Source: Adineta vaga (taxonomy: Eukaryota > Rotifera). Taken from it: a stretch of DNA of 64,000 bases. The position numbers and the translations under genes were made by a program. Below the pieces are notes generated by a model. That model was not told where the DNA came from, did no database searches, and worked only from the letters and a program-made list of their open reading frames with translations. Location of the stretch: positions 5,208,001 through 5,272,000 of the forward strand of contig CP075496.1 of assembly GCA_021613535.1 (NCBI GenBank), read 5' to 3'. Below are positions 23,522-35,483 of the stretch, piece by piece (within the stretch, counting starts at the first letter, position 1; the number at the start of each line of letters is the position of its first letter).

Positions 23522-26500
23522 ATGTCTGTACCGAATAAATCTCTTGATAAAAATAAACGATATGCTGGTGTTAAAACAAATGATTTTGTAAACAAAACTC
23601 GAGCAAATGAAGCCAATCGATCAGCTGGTAGGTTAAATAGAAAATCAGTTCTTTTTCATTCTTTTTTTTTCTCGTTCAGTACGTCCTCAAGGATGGGCCA
23701 ATTTAGGAAAAATCAATAGTCGACGAATTCCACCACCAGCAAATGTACCTAGTTTAAAAAGTGAAATCGGTGTTAATTCACCAGTATTTGATCCACCATC
23801 GACTCCAAATCATGGTTGGACATCAGCAGAGAATACAACATTAACTAACGTTTTATCTAATCCAACACAGCAACAACTTGATTCAATTCCTGTTAGTGGT
23901 TCGACACCACCACCATTATTATCATCGCAACCACCTTCAGCAGATATTGACAAATCTCGTGCACCACCATCATGGAGTACTGTAACAGCTGGTGGTACAA
24001 ATTCGAATTTGACTGAACCACCACCAAATCTACTTGGTCTCAATGATTTTCCTCGTTTAGCAACGACGCCTGATCGAAGGTCTCAGCCAGAATCACCGGT
24101 AAATCTTCGACCAGCTAATCTTGCGACATGGAAAGAAGGTGGTGGAAGTCGTATTCAACCACTAGTCAACGATCTATCACAAATGATACCTAATAATCCT
24201 GGTGCTAATTTCTATCAACAACAACCAATGCCAAATGTGAGAATGTATCAACCACAAATGGTAAAATTGACACTATAATCTTTTTCTTTTTCTTTAACTT
24301 GTTGTTCCTTTTATTTTAGTGGTCATATAATCCATATCCACCGGTACCCTTACCGATGCATCAATCACAACGTGTTAATCATTTAAATGATTATAAAAAT
24401 CCAACAATATTACGAAATAAAGATATTGATGATTTATCAAAAATCACCGATAATACATGGGCAAATACAACTCAAGAAGTAAATTATGAAGAGAAAATTC
24501 GTTTTAGTGATGATGAAGATGACAATCATCGACGAGAAATATCCGAATCAAAAAATAAAACACGTCGAATGAAACCACAAATTTTACAACATTCACGTTT
24601 AATTCAAGATGATGAACATTTAAAACAAATGCAAGATAATAAAAATTCAGAATTAATTAATGCATTAACAATTGCTAAACAACGACGTGATGAACAAGAA
24701 CGTCATCTTCGTCATGAACAATTAAATTCAAATTCTGATGAACAAAAACAAATACCGGGATATCAAACACGACCGTTGTTAAATTCTAATGAACAAGAAA
24801 ATCACCATTCATCATGGCAACAAACAAATCGAGAAATATCGAATACATCTCGTACTCGTCACGATACAGCTAATAGTCAATCATCATTTGCTATGAAAAG
24901 TTGGTCAGATCAAATGGATTCGTTTAATTATTCATCTTTACATGAAAAGTAAGCAATCTGTTACATTAGTTAATCTTTTGGGAGAAAAATTTTCATGAGA
25001 AATATGTAAAATTATATATTATGTATTTAGATCTGGTGGACACATGGAAAATGAAGATACATCTCTAGCAAATAATTACAGTCGTTCTCCAAGCGAATCA
25101 AGTTTACCATCACCCCATGACAAGGAACAAGTATCACAAAAATCGAAGAAATTTCCTTTACCTTCGAAAAAGTCTCTAAAAACAAATATAAATCCAATGA
25201 AAAATTCGAATAAAAAATTAGTTAAATTTGACAGCACAGAATATTATGATAATTCGAATGATCAGTGGGATACATGGGATGAATCTATCGATAATCGTCA
25301 ACAACAACAATATCCGAATGATAATAATCAGCATCGTCGCCGTCAACAACAACAACAACTGAATTCCGATGATCTTTCAACACAAAAACCAAATCGTTTT
25401 AATAAACAATCTTCAACAACTAAAATACGTCAAAATGATCAACAACAAACAAGTAAGTTTTACTATTCTAAAGTTCTTCTTTCTCTTTTCATCAATTCAC
25501 ATTAGATCCTCGTACGAAATCCAATTCAGCCCCATTGAATAAAACGAATCCAATAACCGATAACAGATTGACTAATAATAAAAATCAACCACCTTGGCGT
25601 CTTCTTTCTCCAAATCGACCAAATGAATCCATTGATCCGGCATCACACGAGTCTACATCTTATAAATCTCAACAATCAAACAATGATCGTCGTCAAACAG
25701 AATCTTATCCACAACGAACAAATCTGAATGATCATAAACAACGATATCCACCTATTGATACTGCATCAATACCACCATTAATGAGTGTACGATCTGATCT
25801 ACCATTAACAACAGGTAAATCATATCAAACCACAAATCATACAGGTACATCTCATTATGATGATGAAAATGCTTATTATGATTCAAATATACAAACACAT
25901 CAACGTTATCAACATTCAAATTTACATAATCGAGGTTATACTGCATTGGGCTCATATGGACGTTATAGACGAAGTGGAACACTTCGTCAACAACAACAAT
26001 ATTCAACTTATAATAATGGAAATAATACATCTGTTGGTTCATCAGTACCTTCGACAAATAGTGGAACACGTCAGAAAAAGAATTCAGTCAATCGTTCAAA
26101 TACAAATAATAAAAAAATGACTTCATCATCATCTGAACAAACGAAACCATCAGTTGTTGATGAAATTAATTCTTCATCAGAGAAACAAAAGACACCTATG
26201 GAAGAAACACCTGTAATCAAACCACTTGAAACATCTATTCCATCTCCATCAATAGAAATGCCGACAAAAGAAATTGAAAAATTGAATCAATCGGTTAATG
26301 GAATTAGTGAACAGAAGACTGCATTAAAAACTGAAAATGAGAATAATGGCGATCAAAATGAAACGGAATCAACGACGAAATCAAATAAAAAGAATACAAC
26401 ATCAAATTCAAAACGACGAACGAATAAAGATCAACAAATATATCATCAAGATCAACGTTATCAGAATCAACAAGCTCCACGTCATAGAAATAATTATGCA

Positions 26501-27694
26501 AGATCCATGCAAGGTAAACGTCTTTACTATTCAAAACTTCGAAGTCATATTGAATAGAATAGACCGAGAATTTTATTCTTAGATATAGTAATTCATTCAG
26601 ATTTCAACATAATAAGATTATCTCCGATATAAGTACATAGTGCCGATCATTGAATGAGCGAATATCTTAGTGAAGAAGAGACTAATCGAATTAGAAAGTG
26701 ATGAGAATTTGCCGGATGAATGGAAAAGACCTTCATGTACAAATTTGATCTTTAAGATTGGTAGTCATAATCATGAAGACTGAATACTATTTGACCTTCA
26801 GAAAAATGCAAACAGATATCGTTTGAAGTTCTGTTCGTTAATTTGTATGAAAGAAAATAGTAGAAATAATCAAAATTTACCATATGTTTTTCTATCTTTC
26901 GGCTTTATTTCTTGAGATTTTGTTATCTGCAACAGATTGTAAGACCAATGAGACTCTATTTATCTTCCGCAAACATCATCTGAATCTAACAAAAACCAGA
27001 TAGTCCGTGTTTAGAATTCTACTTTCGTTGATTATATCATATTTTTAAATAATCAAATTTTTAGAATATGAATCCATGCAAATGACTGATACACATAACT
27101 ATTATGGTTCAACTCGTCGAACGGCACATAATGGTCGTAATAACCATATGCATGATTTATCCAGCAATTATTATTATGAACATCCTCAACAACAGTAAGA
27201 TTTCATTTTCAAATCTTCTTGATTTTAATTTTGAAAATATTTAGACATTACAATAATCGATATAATAATTACTCGAATGAACATTATTCACAATCATCAC
27301 GTCAGATTACAAAACGTTCAAAACGTGGTGGCGCTGGTAGTAATGGTGCATCAACAATAAATAATCGTCAACAAAAACAACATATAGTCAATGGAAATAA
27401 TAATAATACTAATAATAATAATTTTCGTCATCATTCAACAAGTGATAATGATCAAAAAGAAGGTGAAGAATGGGAAACAGCATCAGAATCAAGTACAAAT
27501 ATGCGTAATGGTCATTCTGATAATAATCAGCAAATAAATGAAATTAAATCAGTTCATCGTGGTAGAACACCACCGAAAAAAAGTTTTTCCAGTCAAAGGT
27601 AAAAACTTTTTCCTTTCAAAAAAAAGATTTACCATTCTAAATCATTATTTCTAGGCCACATGCGCGTCAGATTTTCAAATATACGAATGCATGA
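23522..27694 (+). CDS. PRRC2: PRRC2/BAT2-family protein (proline-rich coiled-coil 2)
   Basis: PRRC2 proteins are large, mostly disordered RNA-associated proteins linked to translation initiation and stress granules. Eight exons (23522-23627, 23680-24260, 24320-24948, 25031-25452, 25506-26513, 27065-27194, 27245-27598, 27655-27694) join in frame to 1,089 residues. The N-terminal family blocks occur in the right order: GWANLGKINSRRIPPPANVPSLKSE, LNDFPRLATTPDR, LRPANLATWKEGGG, NPYPPVPLP, then LRNKDIDDLSKITDNTWA followed by EVNYEEKIRFSDDEDD, and a basic helix around AKQRRDEQERHLRHEQ. The remainder is Asn/Gln/Ser/Arg-rich with RGG-like and (Q)n stretches. It is about half the length of vertebrate PRRC2A-C (over 2,000 residues), so the long C-terminal part is absent or unrecognisable. 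The intron at 26514-27064 is 551 bp. The start at 23522 is the first ATG of the frame. Confidence 0.9.
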
Positions 27695-29597
27695 GAAATT
27701 CGAACTATAAGATATTTCTCAATCGTTTTTCTTCATTTTTTGTATTTTCACTTTTCTTTCTTTATTTGTCAACGCGCATACATATCATAAGACATGTACA
27801 TGTACATATATATATATATTTATATATGCATACATATGTATGAGTGTATCTTATTTTCTTGTTCTTTCAAGTTAGATAGGAAAAGTAGACGAAGTACACC
27901 TATACATATTTCTATATATATATATATATTTATTCAATATTCTCTGTTTTTCAATGAATCTCAACAAAACAAAAATCTATTGAAGCTTTTAAAGCTACTT
28001 TTCAAGAAGGAAAATATCAATGTTTTGTTATTTCTTTCTCATTTTGTTTCTTTTATATAATATACTGGTCATATTACTTTTTTTCTCGAATGATGATGAT
28101 GATGAATATCAATAATGTGTGTTGTTATTGTTGTTGTTTGTTTTCTTTTGCTTCTCTCTTCTTCTTCTTTTACTTTGTTTCTTAATCGAACAAACTATGT
28201 TTAATCATCTGTATGTTTCTTCTTTTTAGCCGTTGATGTGACATAATTGATCAAAATACATAAAAATCTCTTTCTTTCTCTCTCTCTCTCTGTGTTTGTT
28301 TTTCTTTCTTGCTATTTATTATTTGTAAATAGAATGCAACACAAAAAAATAACATAATTCTAATGTGCAAAAAAACAACATTTTAATGAGTGTGATTTTT
28401 GGTTTCGTTTTTCTTTTCTCGTCTCTATCTCCCTCCGTTTATATATTTAATCCTCATGCGTTTTGTTCCCGCCCAAGACATTGCAGGTTCTTTTTCTCTT
28501 GTTTTTTTCTCTCTTATCATGAAAAATAAAATGCAATCACAATATTTGTATCTATTCAATTTTTTATCATTGCGAAAGTCACTTTTAAAAGTTAGAATTT
28601 TTTCAACAAAGATCAGTCATAGCTTAAGATAGTCTTTTACATGGACGTACAGAACTTTGGATATGGTCTGTAGACATTTCATTATTTTTATAAATATATA
28701 GAGGCGATTTGAATGACGTACATTGGATCGTTCAAGTAAACGTTATAATTATGAGATTTGAGTACATTTAGTTGAATGATGGCAACTTGAAGGGTATTCA
28801 TTGTATAATGCTAGGGAATTCCTTCATTTCACCTAAATGATTCGATGTATCTAATACTGGAATCTAAACATCATCTAAATCATATCTTTATACTACCATT
28901 ACATCACATGCTGAAATAACTGAAAGATCAAAAATCTTTTATCTTGTTTTTCATCTTGAAATTATAGATTCCAATATTAGTATCAATATAATAATTAGAA
29001 TAAAAACATCCATTTACATTGAGGTAGAATGGTAATGCATTAAAACATCTATATATATATGATATTCTGAGAAAGGTTCTTCTATCAAGGAGTATATGTT
29101 TGTTATTTGAATTTTCAATGATCTTAAATAAGTAATATTTATATGCTATCAATTCTTACGTAAGAAAATAGTTTTATTTATATGTCATGTCAATAAACTA
29201 TGAAGAAAACGATTTTACAGATGCTTATTTAGAAACATATGTAGTAATTATATCGAACGATTTTAGTAATAAGAAAGTATCTCATTATATGTTTCTAACT
29301 GACTGAATCAATTCCAATCTAATTCGTTCTTTTTTTGTATTGATGAATCGAATTCATCTATTCAAGGTTTTCATTTCATTAAATTACAGACGATTAACAT
29401 TGAAAAGCTTCCTACTGTTATGTTATTTATTTCACATAGAAACAAACTAATTTTGTGACTTAGTTTCAAAAAACAAAACTTCCACGAAACATACAAGTAC
29501 TGTTACATTTGATATACAATACAGACAGAAGTTGATTATATACACATAGAAGTATGTCGTCGTTGTTATCAGCTATTCCTTATAGAAGAATGTTTAT
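27695..29597. other. Intergenic, about 1.9 kb, with AT microsatellites
   Basis: Convergent spacer between the PRRC2-like and bHLH genes. It contains TA repeats near 27808-27821 and 27912-27930, a (TC)n tract near 28271-28291, and poly-T. It probably holds both 3' UTRs. No further coding or RNA feature is apparent. Confidence 0.55.
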
Positions 29598-29912
29598 CTA
29601 GTTATTGTCCACTTCAAGTAGTTGATTAAGAACATAGATATAGTTAACAGCTGTACGAAGTGTTTCAATACGTGATAGTTTACATTTATTTTCTACAGGT
29701 AACACTAAACGAAGTTGATGATAAGCTTTATTAAGTTTGAGCATGCGATTTTTTTCTCGTACAGTCGCTTCATCACGTTGTTGACCATTAAGTTTACGTT
29801 TTTTTCGTAACGTTGGTACTTGTAGTTGTTGATATATAGATGACGATGACGACGCCGATGATGATGATGACGATAAAATATTATTGTAGAGAAACTCTTC
29901 TTCGTTATTCAT
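29598..29912 (-). CDS. Basic helix-loop-helix transcription factor (group A type), 104 residues
   Basis: Single-exon gene. After a short acidic N-terminus and a run of 15 residues made of Ser and one Ala comes a nuclear-localisation-like stretch (LRKKRKL) and one bHLH domain. The basic region RDEATVREKNRMLKLNKAY fits the E-box-binding pattern, with the conserved Glu and Arg but Lys in place of the usual second Arg of ARERNR. Helix 2 is KLSRIETLRTAVNYIYVLNQLL. The protein ends five residues after helix 2. The helix-2 sequence is closest in style to achaete-scute, Fer3 and neurogenin-type factors of animal neural or mesodermal fate, and I cannot assign an orthologue. A DNA-binding dimer with an E protein is expected from the family. 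The start at 29912 is the only reasonable one. Confidence 0.85.
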   Translation of the reverse strand: MNNEEEFLYNNILSSSSSSASSSSSIYQQLQVPTLRKKRKLNGQQRDEATVREKNRMLKLNKAYHQLRLVLPVENKCKLSRIETLRTAVNYIYVLNQLLEVDNN

Positions 29913-32212
29913 TTCGATTACTTATGATTTACATAAAAATCAGTCGATGTCTCTACATATATATATACATAACTTTTTTCGATGTTAGATCTCTTTCTAA
30001 TCGAATCATTAAGTAAGTAATGATCTATGATGATGTAGAAATAACAACGAACATTGAATTGAATCAAACTCGGTAGTTACTGAGTGTTATTATATCTTAT
30101 AACGAGATGTAGAAGTATGAATCAATGAATTTATTCATATTTGTGAAGAGATTATTCTTCTTTTGTCGATTAACCTATTTATATCGTATGAATCGAGAAA
30201 GATGTTAAGTAATAGCAGAATTTTTCATTTGAAATCTACCAAATTATTCTTTGAAGATAGTTCGATAGCGATGTATTCTTTGAAGTTAAGTCAATCTTTA
30301 CAGATAGAAAACATATATGTTCTGTTAAACGAACCAATGAATACAGAGTCAATGAGTCTTTCGATTTTAATGTGCCTGAACGACATTTACGACTGAATTG
30401 TAATTGAATTTCTTTACTATTCATACAATTCTTTTCTTCCATTCTATACATCTGTCTACTCCCGAAAGCTAAATTGTACTCTTCAACAAGCTTTCTTTCT
30501 TTTTATTCTATAGGCTAACAGGTGTCACTGTCGTTACTTTTCCATTTTCATTCGATTCTTTCTGTCAACGAACTAGTATGTAAACATTGTAATACAATAA
30601 GAAATAATACTAAAAAGAAGAAATAGAAACAACATGGATCATGCATATTCGTTCGCATTCTTTCTTTCTCTTTTTCTTCTTTTGCTTATAAATATATATA
30701 TATATATACTCAAATAATCATTTTATCATCGAAATATGTTTGTAACAGTATTCATCTGACGCACACGCACATCTATGGTTTTCTTCTTCTTTACTTATGC
30801 ATTACTTTCAATCAGATTGGACATAGAGTGTGTATGTGTGTATGTCAATATTTTGACAGAATCAATCGTCTTCGTTGTTCTTCTATGCTTTAGGGTTACG
30901 CCTAGAGAGAGAGAAAAAAAAGAAAGAAACGAAATAAACTTCTTAAGCAAATGGTAATCATTCCCTATTACTCATAAGATTGACTTTTATTCTTTTGCTT
31001 CTCTATAACTATATCATTCATAAATATTCTGTACAGATCAAGTCTCAAGGAAAAGGTAAATGAGAGTCAAAGAAAACGGAAGTTTATATCTGTATATACA
31101 TATAGATGGATGATTTATTTCCTAGAGATTAGTATTCAGTATAACATTCAGGCATATGGATAATGTTGAACATGCTTCTATGCACACGTACGAAGGAAAG
31201 AACAGATCACAAGGGTAACATTTGTTTTGCATAGGAAGACGATTATTCTTCTTCGTCTTCTCCGGATTATCAAATATGAGCACTATGATAAACATATGTG
31301 AATGGATAAACATAGTTATATATATATATATATATATATACTTTGTTCTATCCGTCATCGATATGGTACATCAATCGTAGAGAAAGTTAGTTCGAATACA
31401 CATATACATACATATCCACAAGCATTTTTGCATTTGTAATTGTTCATACACTTTGCTTCATCATCTTTCGATCATTAACATCTATTTCCCGTCTATACAT
31501 GACTGTTCTTCTATGTGTATGTGTGCACGTCATTCTATGCTTGAAGGCAAAATTTTATCATTCTTTTTGTTATGTGCAATTTTTTTTTCTTGGGTTAAAA
31601 TTCTGTGCAAGCACACAATTGCACAAACTGGTCGATTTTGTCTATCGTTCGTACTCGATGTCTGTTCGTTTAAGAGATGAAATGAATGAGAAACGAGAAG
31701 TCTCCTTCTTTCTTTTGACGTTCTTCCGTTCTTGTTTGAGAAATACATAAGAGTACCATTACTATGCCACGCCTTACACTCTTCAGGAAAGAATGAAGAA
31801 AAGAAGAAGAAGAAGAAGAAACGGACGATGGTGGCAAAGAGAAAATGTCATTTCCATTTCTTCGTCATTGCCATCTCGTCGTCGTCAGTTGTGTTCCACC
31901 ATCAGAATAGTGGACAATGGTCGGAATAAGTTCAGCACAGATGAACGTCAGTTTTTCTCTCACTCTCTTTTCTCTTTACCTGTCTTAGTGAACAAGAAGA
32001 GAACGAGAAAAAAAACAGTTGATTACTCTGGACATATGCATACATATATATTCGTATTCATCATACACGTTCTCGTTCTCTCTCTCTTTCTCTTTGTTGC
32101 TTTCTCATTCTATTCATTTTTTTCCTACTCTTTTAGACACGTCGTCAATACTGTTCAGTATAACGATTGAATTTAACTGATCAAATTCTTGTGGAAACGA
32201 AAAAAAGTTTCT
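29913..32212. other. Intergenic, about 2.3 kb
   Basis: Divergent spacer between the bHLH gene and the polyQ gene. Rich in TA repeats (30692-30708, 31317-31340) and purine or pyrimidine tracts such as GAA repeats near 31799-31821. Several frames are open here but encode low-complexity Lys/Arg/Glu or Phe/Ser peptides without domains. Developmental bHLH genes often have extended cis-regulatory DNA; whether that applies here is inference. Confidence 0.5.
31317..31340. repeat. (TA)12 microsatellite
   Basis: Twenty-four bases of perfect alternating T and A in a gene-free region. Simple sequence repeat with no protein-coding role. Confidence 0.9.
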
Positions 32213-35200
32213 ATGTGGTATCCGTCTCAACAGCAACAGCAGCAACATCATAGCTGCTATGGATATACTCGACATTATCCATCACACCAGCAACAACAAC
32301 AACAACAACAAAAAACTTATTTAAGAACTTCATATTATTGTAACACTGACGAATTATCCACTACTTGTGTCGGAGCAATCAATGATGAGAATGAATCATC
32401 AAACCATTGTCATACAACTTACAGTAGCAATGCTCACGGTAAAGAGAAATGCAATTGAAGTTTAAAAGAAATAATTTTTTCTTCTCTTCAACAGTTTTCT
32501 TTTACATATTCGAATAAGACTAATGATTTTTTGGAGTGTTATAATTTCATTTTACAGGTTTCACCACTTTCAAGGTGGAATAATAGTTGAAAAAGAGACG
32601 AGAGAGAAGGGGGAGGGGGGATAGATTGACAGGGAGAGAGCGATCGAAAGAAGAAGAAGTAGAAGAAAGAAAGAATGAATGAATGAATCAAGGTAGTAAC
32701 ATATGTATATGTAGGCACTTATATCAATGTTTTTATCATCATTGATTTACATGTGTGCATAAGAGAACAAATTGTTGCATCTCTATCTGTAGTTACAACT
32801 ACAACTATTCTCTCCTTCATCTTGCGCAATGATGATCTTAATGGACGAGAGCGACGGCGACGATGACATTTGTCGCGTTCGCAGCGCAAGTTATTCAATT
32901 CGGCTTCTCGTTTCTCTTAGCAAGTTGATCGCTAGATCAATCACATAGTTATTGCATGTCGAGATTCATTCACGCAATCGCATATTGCTATGTTCTCTAA
33001 GCACAAGTAAACGATGATAGAATCTAAATCGAATTATTACGACTTAGACGAAGTAAAAGAGAGAAGACATCGGTTGAGATTAAAGTCTCACATTCATCGA
33101 AATATATAAAACGAACAGATCTAACAGATGAAGAGAAATCAATCTTGGTCGAAAATATCCTTAAATTATATACTAAGTTTTACACGCCTATCGATGATGT
33201 AGTTTTTATAATAAGAAAGTGTTTCTTTCAACGTTCAATTATAACTTGATAACTACCATCATCTATCGAATAATGATAGAGATTGAATGTATCGATAAGC
33301 AAAAAAAGTATTCAAAGAAATCTAAATAAAGAAATTTCTTGAATAGAATCGACACATTCCATTGACTATAAATGTTAATGATGTGTCATGTTTTACTGTT
33401 CCCATGTGTAAAGATTAACAAAAAACAGCAAATGAAGATGCATTGTTTAATAATTAATCTCATTGCATTTTTAGGTATGTGGATATCAAATGCTTTTCTG
33501 CATCAGCAAAGAAATGTGTGCGTGTTTTTCATATATATAAGTTCGTTAGTTGTGTCTGTCGTGCTTTTGTTTATATGAATTTAAATGTAGTCAAACTAAG
33601 AATGAAAAAAAAGAGAATAAGAGGCAGTCAAAGTGTCGGGAATAATAAAAAGAAGCAGGAAAAAAACCTAAAGAAAGAAAAATGGTTTTGAGCGTTAGTG
33701 TTTCTCCCCCTTTCTCTCTTTATTTATCTGCGTAACTAGAATGTTTAGTGTGTTTTTTAATCGACGATACACAATTATTATTTATGACGGGAAAGTAGGT
33801 GGAATTGTCAGCTGTCTTTTTTGCGTTCATTTTTCTCTCTCCTGGAGTGTGAAAGGTTACTATTGAGTAATAGAAGTTGAGTGTACATACATTGAAGAAA
33901 GTGCATTAGAGAGAAAGAGAAAGGATGGGGGTAAGGAAAAGTGATATATCTATGTCCACACATATGAGAATATATCACAGTCGATTATTAATGCAATTAC
34001 CAACTGCTGTTTTGTATATATATGTATATGTATATGTTATTTTGAAATATAGTTATGTGTATATTTTGTTTTGGTAATCAGATGAGAAGAAAAGTATAGA
34101 AGAAGATTTTTTTTTCTTTCGCTATTTCGTTGATTTCGAAATGAAATGCTTTTATATTGAAAACTAATGAGTCATTTTAATAAATTTACTTTTATTTACA
34201 CAGTTATTTTCCTTCTTCTCTTTGTCGCTCATACGTTTGCTTCCCTTTCTCTGTCTTTCTTTTTCTTTTTTTCTCTTGACTTTTTTCCTTTTGCCTTCCT
34301 TCTAGTCGACGACTGCTCAAAGGACTGTTTTTTTGTCTCTTTTCTTCTTCTTCTTTTTTATATACGTGTCTTTACTAATACTGCCGTGCTCATTGTCATT
34401 CTATTTCGTCATCATCATCTGCATCTTATCTTTTTTCTAGTTCCTACTCCAAACTACTACGTGACTACTTCACTCAATCCATACGGTGATGAAATGTCGT
34501 CATATCAAACAACAACATCAACTCGAAAAGCACATTGGAATCCAGTCATTGTTGCGCCAACAAAAAATATGAATATGATCACACCTTCGATACCTGACGT
34601 TTCTTCTCCTCCTTCCTTATCACCAACATCATCTTGTTGGGATTGGTTACTATTTTCTCCTCAATATTATTCAGAATTGTATACTCCTTCACCAACATGT
34701 ATTCAGCATAAAAAGATTGATGAAGAAAATGAAGATAAGAATCTTGATTGGAATTTCTTAGCGACTTTACCGACATGTTTACTTGCTCTTCTCTATTTAA
34801 CACCGACTTTAATTCATACATCGGATGATGAGAATGATAGTGATCAAGAAATGAATTCTCTTCATTTAACAGACGAATCATCTTTACCGCTCAATCATAT
34901 TGAAATGAAATTGAATAATATTTCATCAAATTTATTAACATCTTTGAAAACGTCCAATTCGAATTCAAATCGTTCGTCAACACCCGATACAGATGATGGT
35001 TATCAATCAGCTAATGATGCTAGTCGAAGCGATTATTCTCAACCATCATCTGTACCATATGATCATCATAATAGTAAAGATGATATATCAATCAATGAAC
35101 ATTCGTTACCTACACCATTAATGCCACATCGTATATCATATGCAGCTGCTGTAAAACCGATCACAACATCAATAACAACGAAAGTCTCTTCATTACCGAT

Positions 35201-35483
35201 AGAAATTGGTAAATCCAAACAAACAATTAATAAAACATTATCAGGTATAACTGCAACAAATGATATATCGAATACTAATGGTCAAAAATTAAAATTTATT
35301 GCACCTCGTTTCGAACGTATGCATCATGCTAAACAACATTCATCTTTATTATCAATAACAACAACATCCGTAAAAACTTCTTCATCAACTGCATCTAATC
35401 GTACACAAACACGTTCAATGACTAATAATAATAATAATTATCATCAACGTAATCATATGATGAATTCAACGCGACGTCGTTAA
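32213..35483 (+). CDS. Unrecognised polyglutamine/serine-rich protein, two exons
   Basis: Exon 1 (32213-32438) and exon 2 (34441-35483) join in frame across a 2,002 bp GT..AG intron, giving 422 residues. Exon 1 encodes MWYPSQQQQQQHH and a second (Q)8 run. Exon 2 starts PTPNYYVTTSLNPYGDEMSS and contains a small hydrophobic, Trp-containing part (CWDWLLFSPQYYSEL and FLATLPTCLLALLYLTPTL), an acidic stretch, STPDTDDGYQSANDASRSD, then RISYAAAVKP and KLKFIAPRFERMHHAKQ, ending in Asn/Arg-rich sequence. The two islands SYAAAVKP and KFIAPRFER look like short linear motifs in a disordered protein, as in mRNA-regulatory or corepressor proteins. I do not recognise a family. The exon junction is inferred: phase agrees and the acceptor (tttttttctag) is strong, but exon 2 could belong to a separate gene. 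Confidence 0.6.
32439..34440 (+). other. Long (2,002 bp) inferred intron
   Basis: Sequence between the two exons of the polyQ gene. It has a purine-rich block (32590-32690, agagag/gaag tracts), a patch of higher GC near 32820-32950, and TATA/TGTATA repeats near 34010-34050. No convincing coding exon within it. Confidence 0.5.

Noticed and set aside
25752-26120. Met/His/Tyr-rich open frames on both strands within the PRRC2-like gene
   Set aside because: Shadows of the Asn/Gln-rich coding sequence; composition is not protein-like.
31732-32170. Overlapping Lys/Arg- and Ser/Phe-rich open frames
   Set aside because: Arise from GAA and CTT repeats; no domain and no splice context.
34167-34440. 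In-frame extension upstream of exon 2 of the polyQ gene
   Set aside because: Phe/Leu/Ser-rich peptide from a pyrimidine-rich tract ending in TAG, which is better read as the intron's 3' end.
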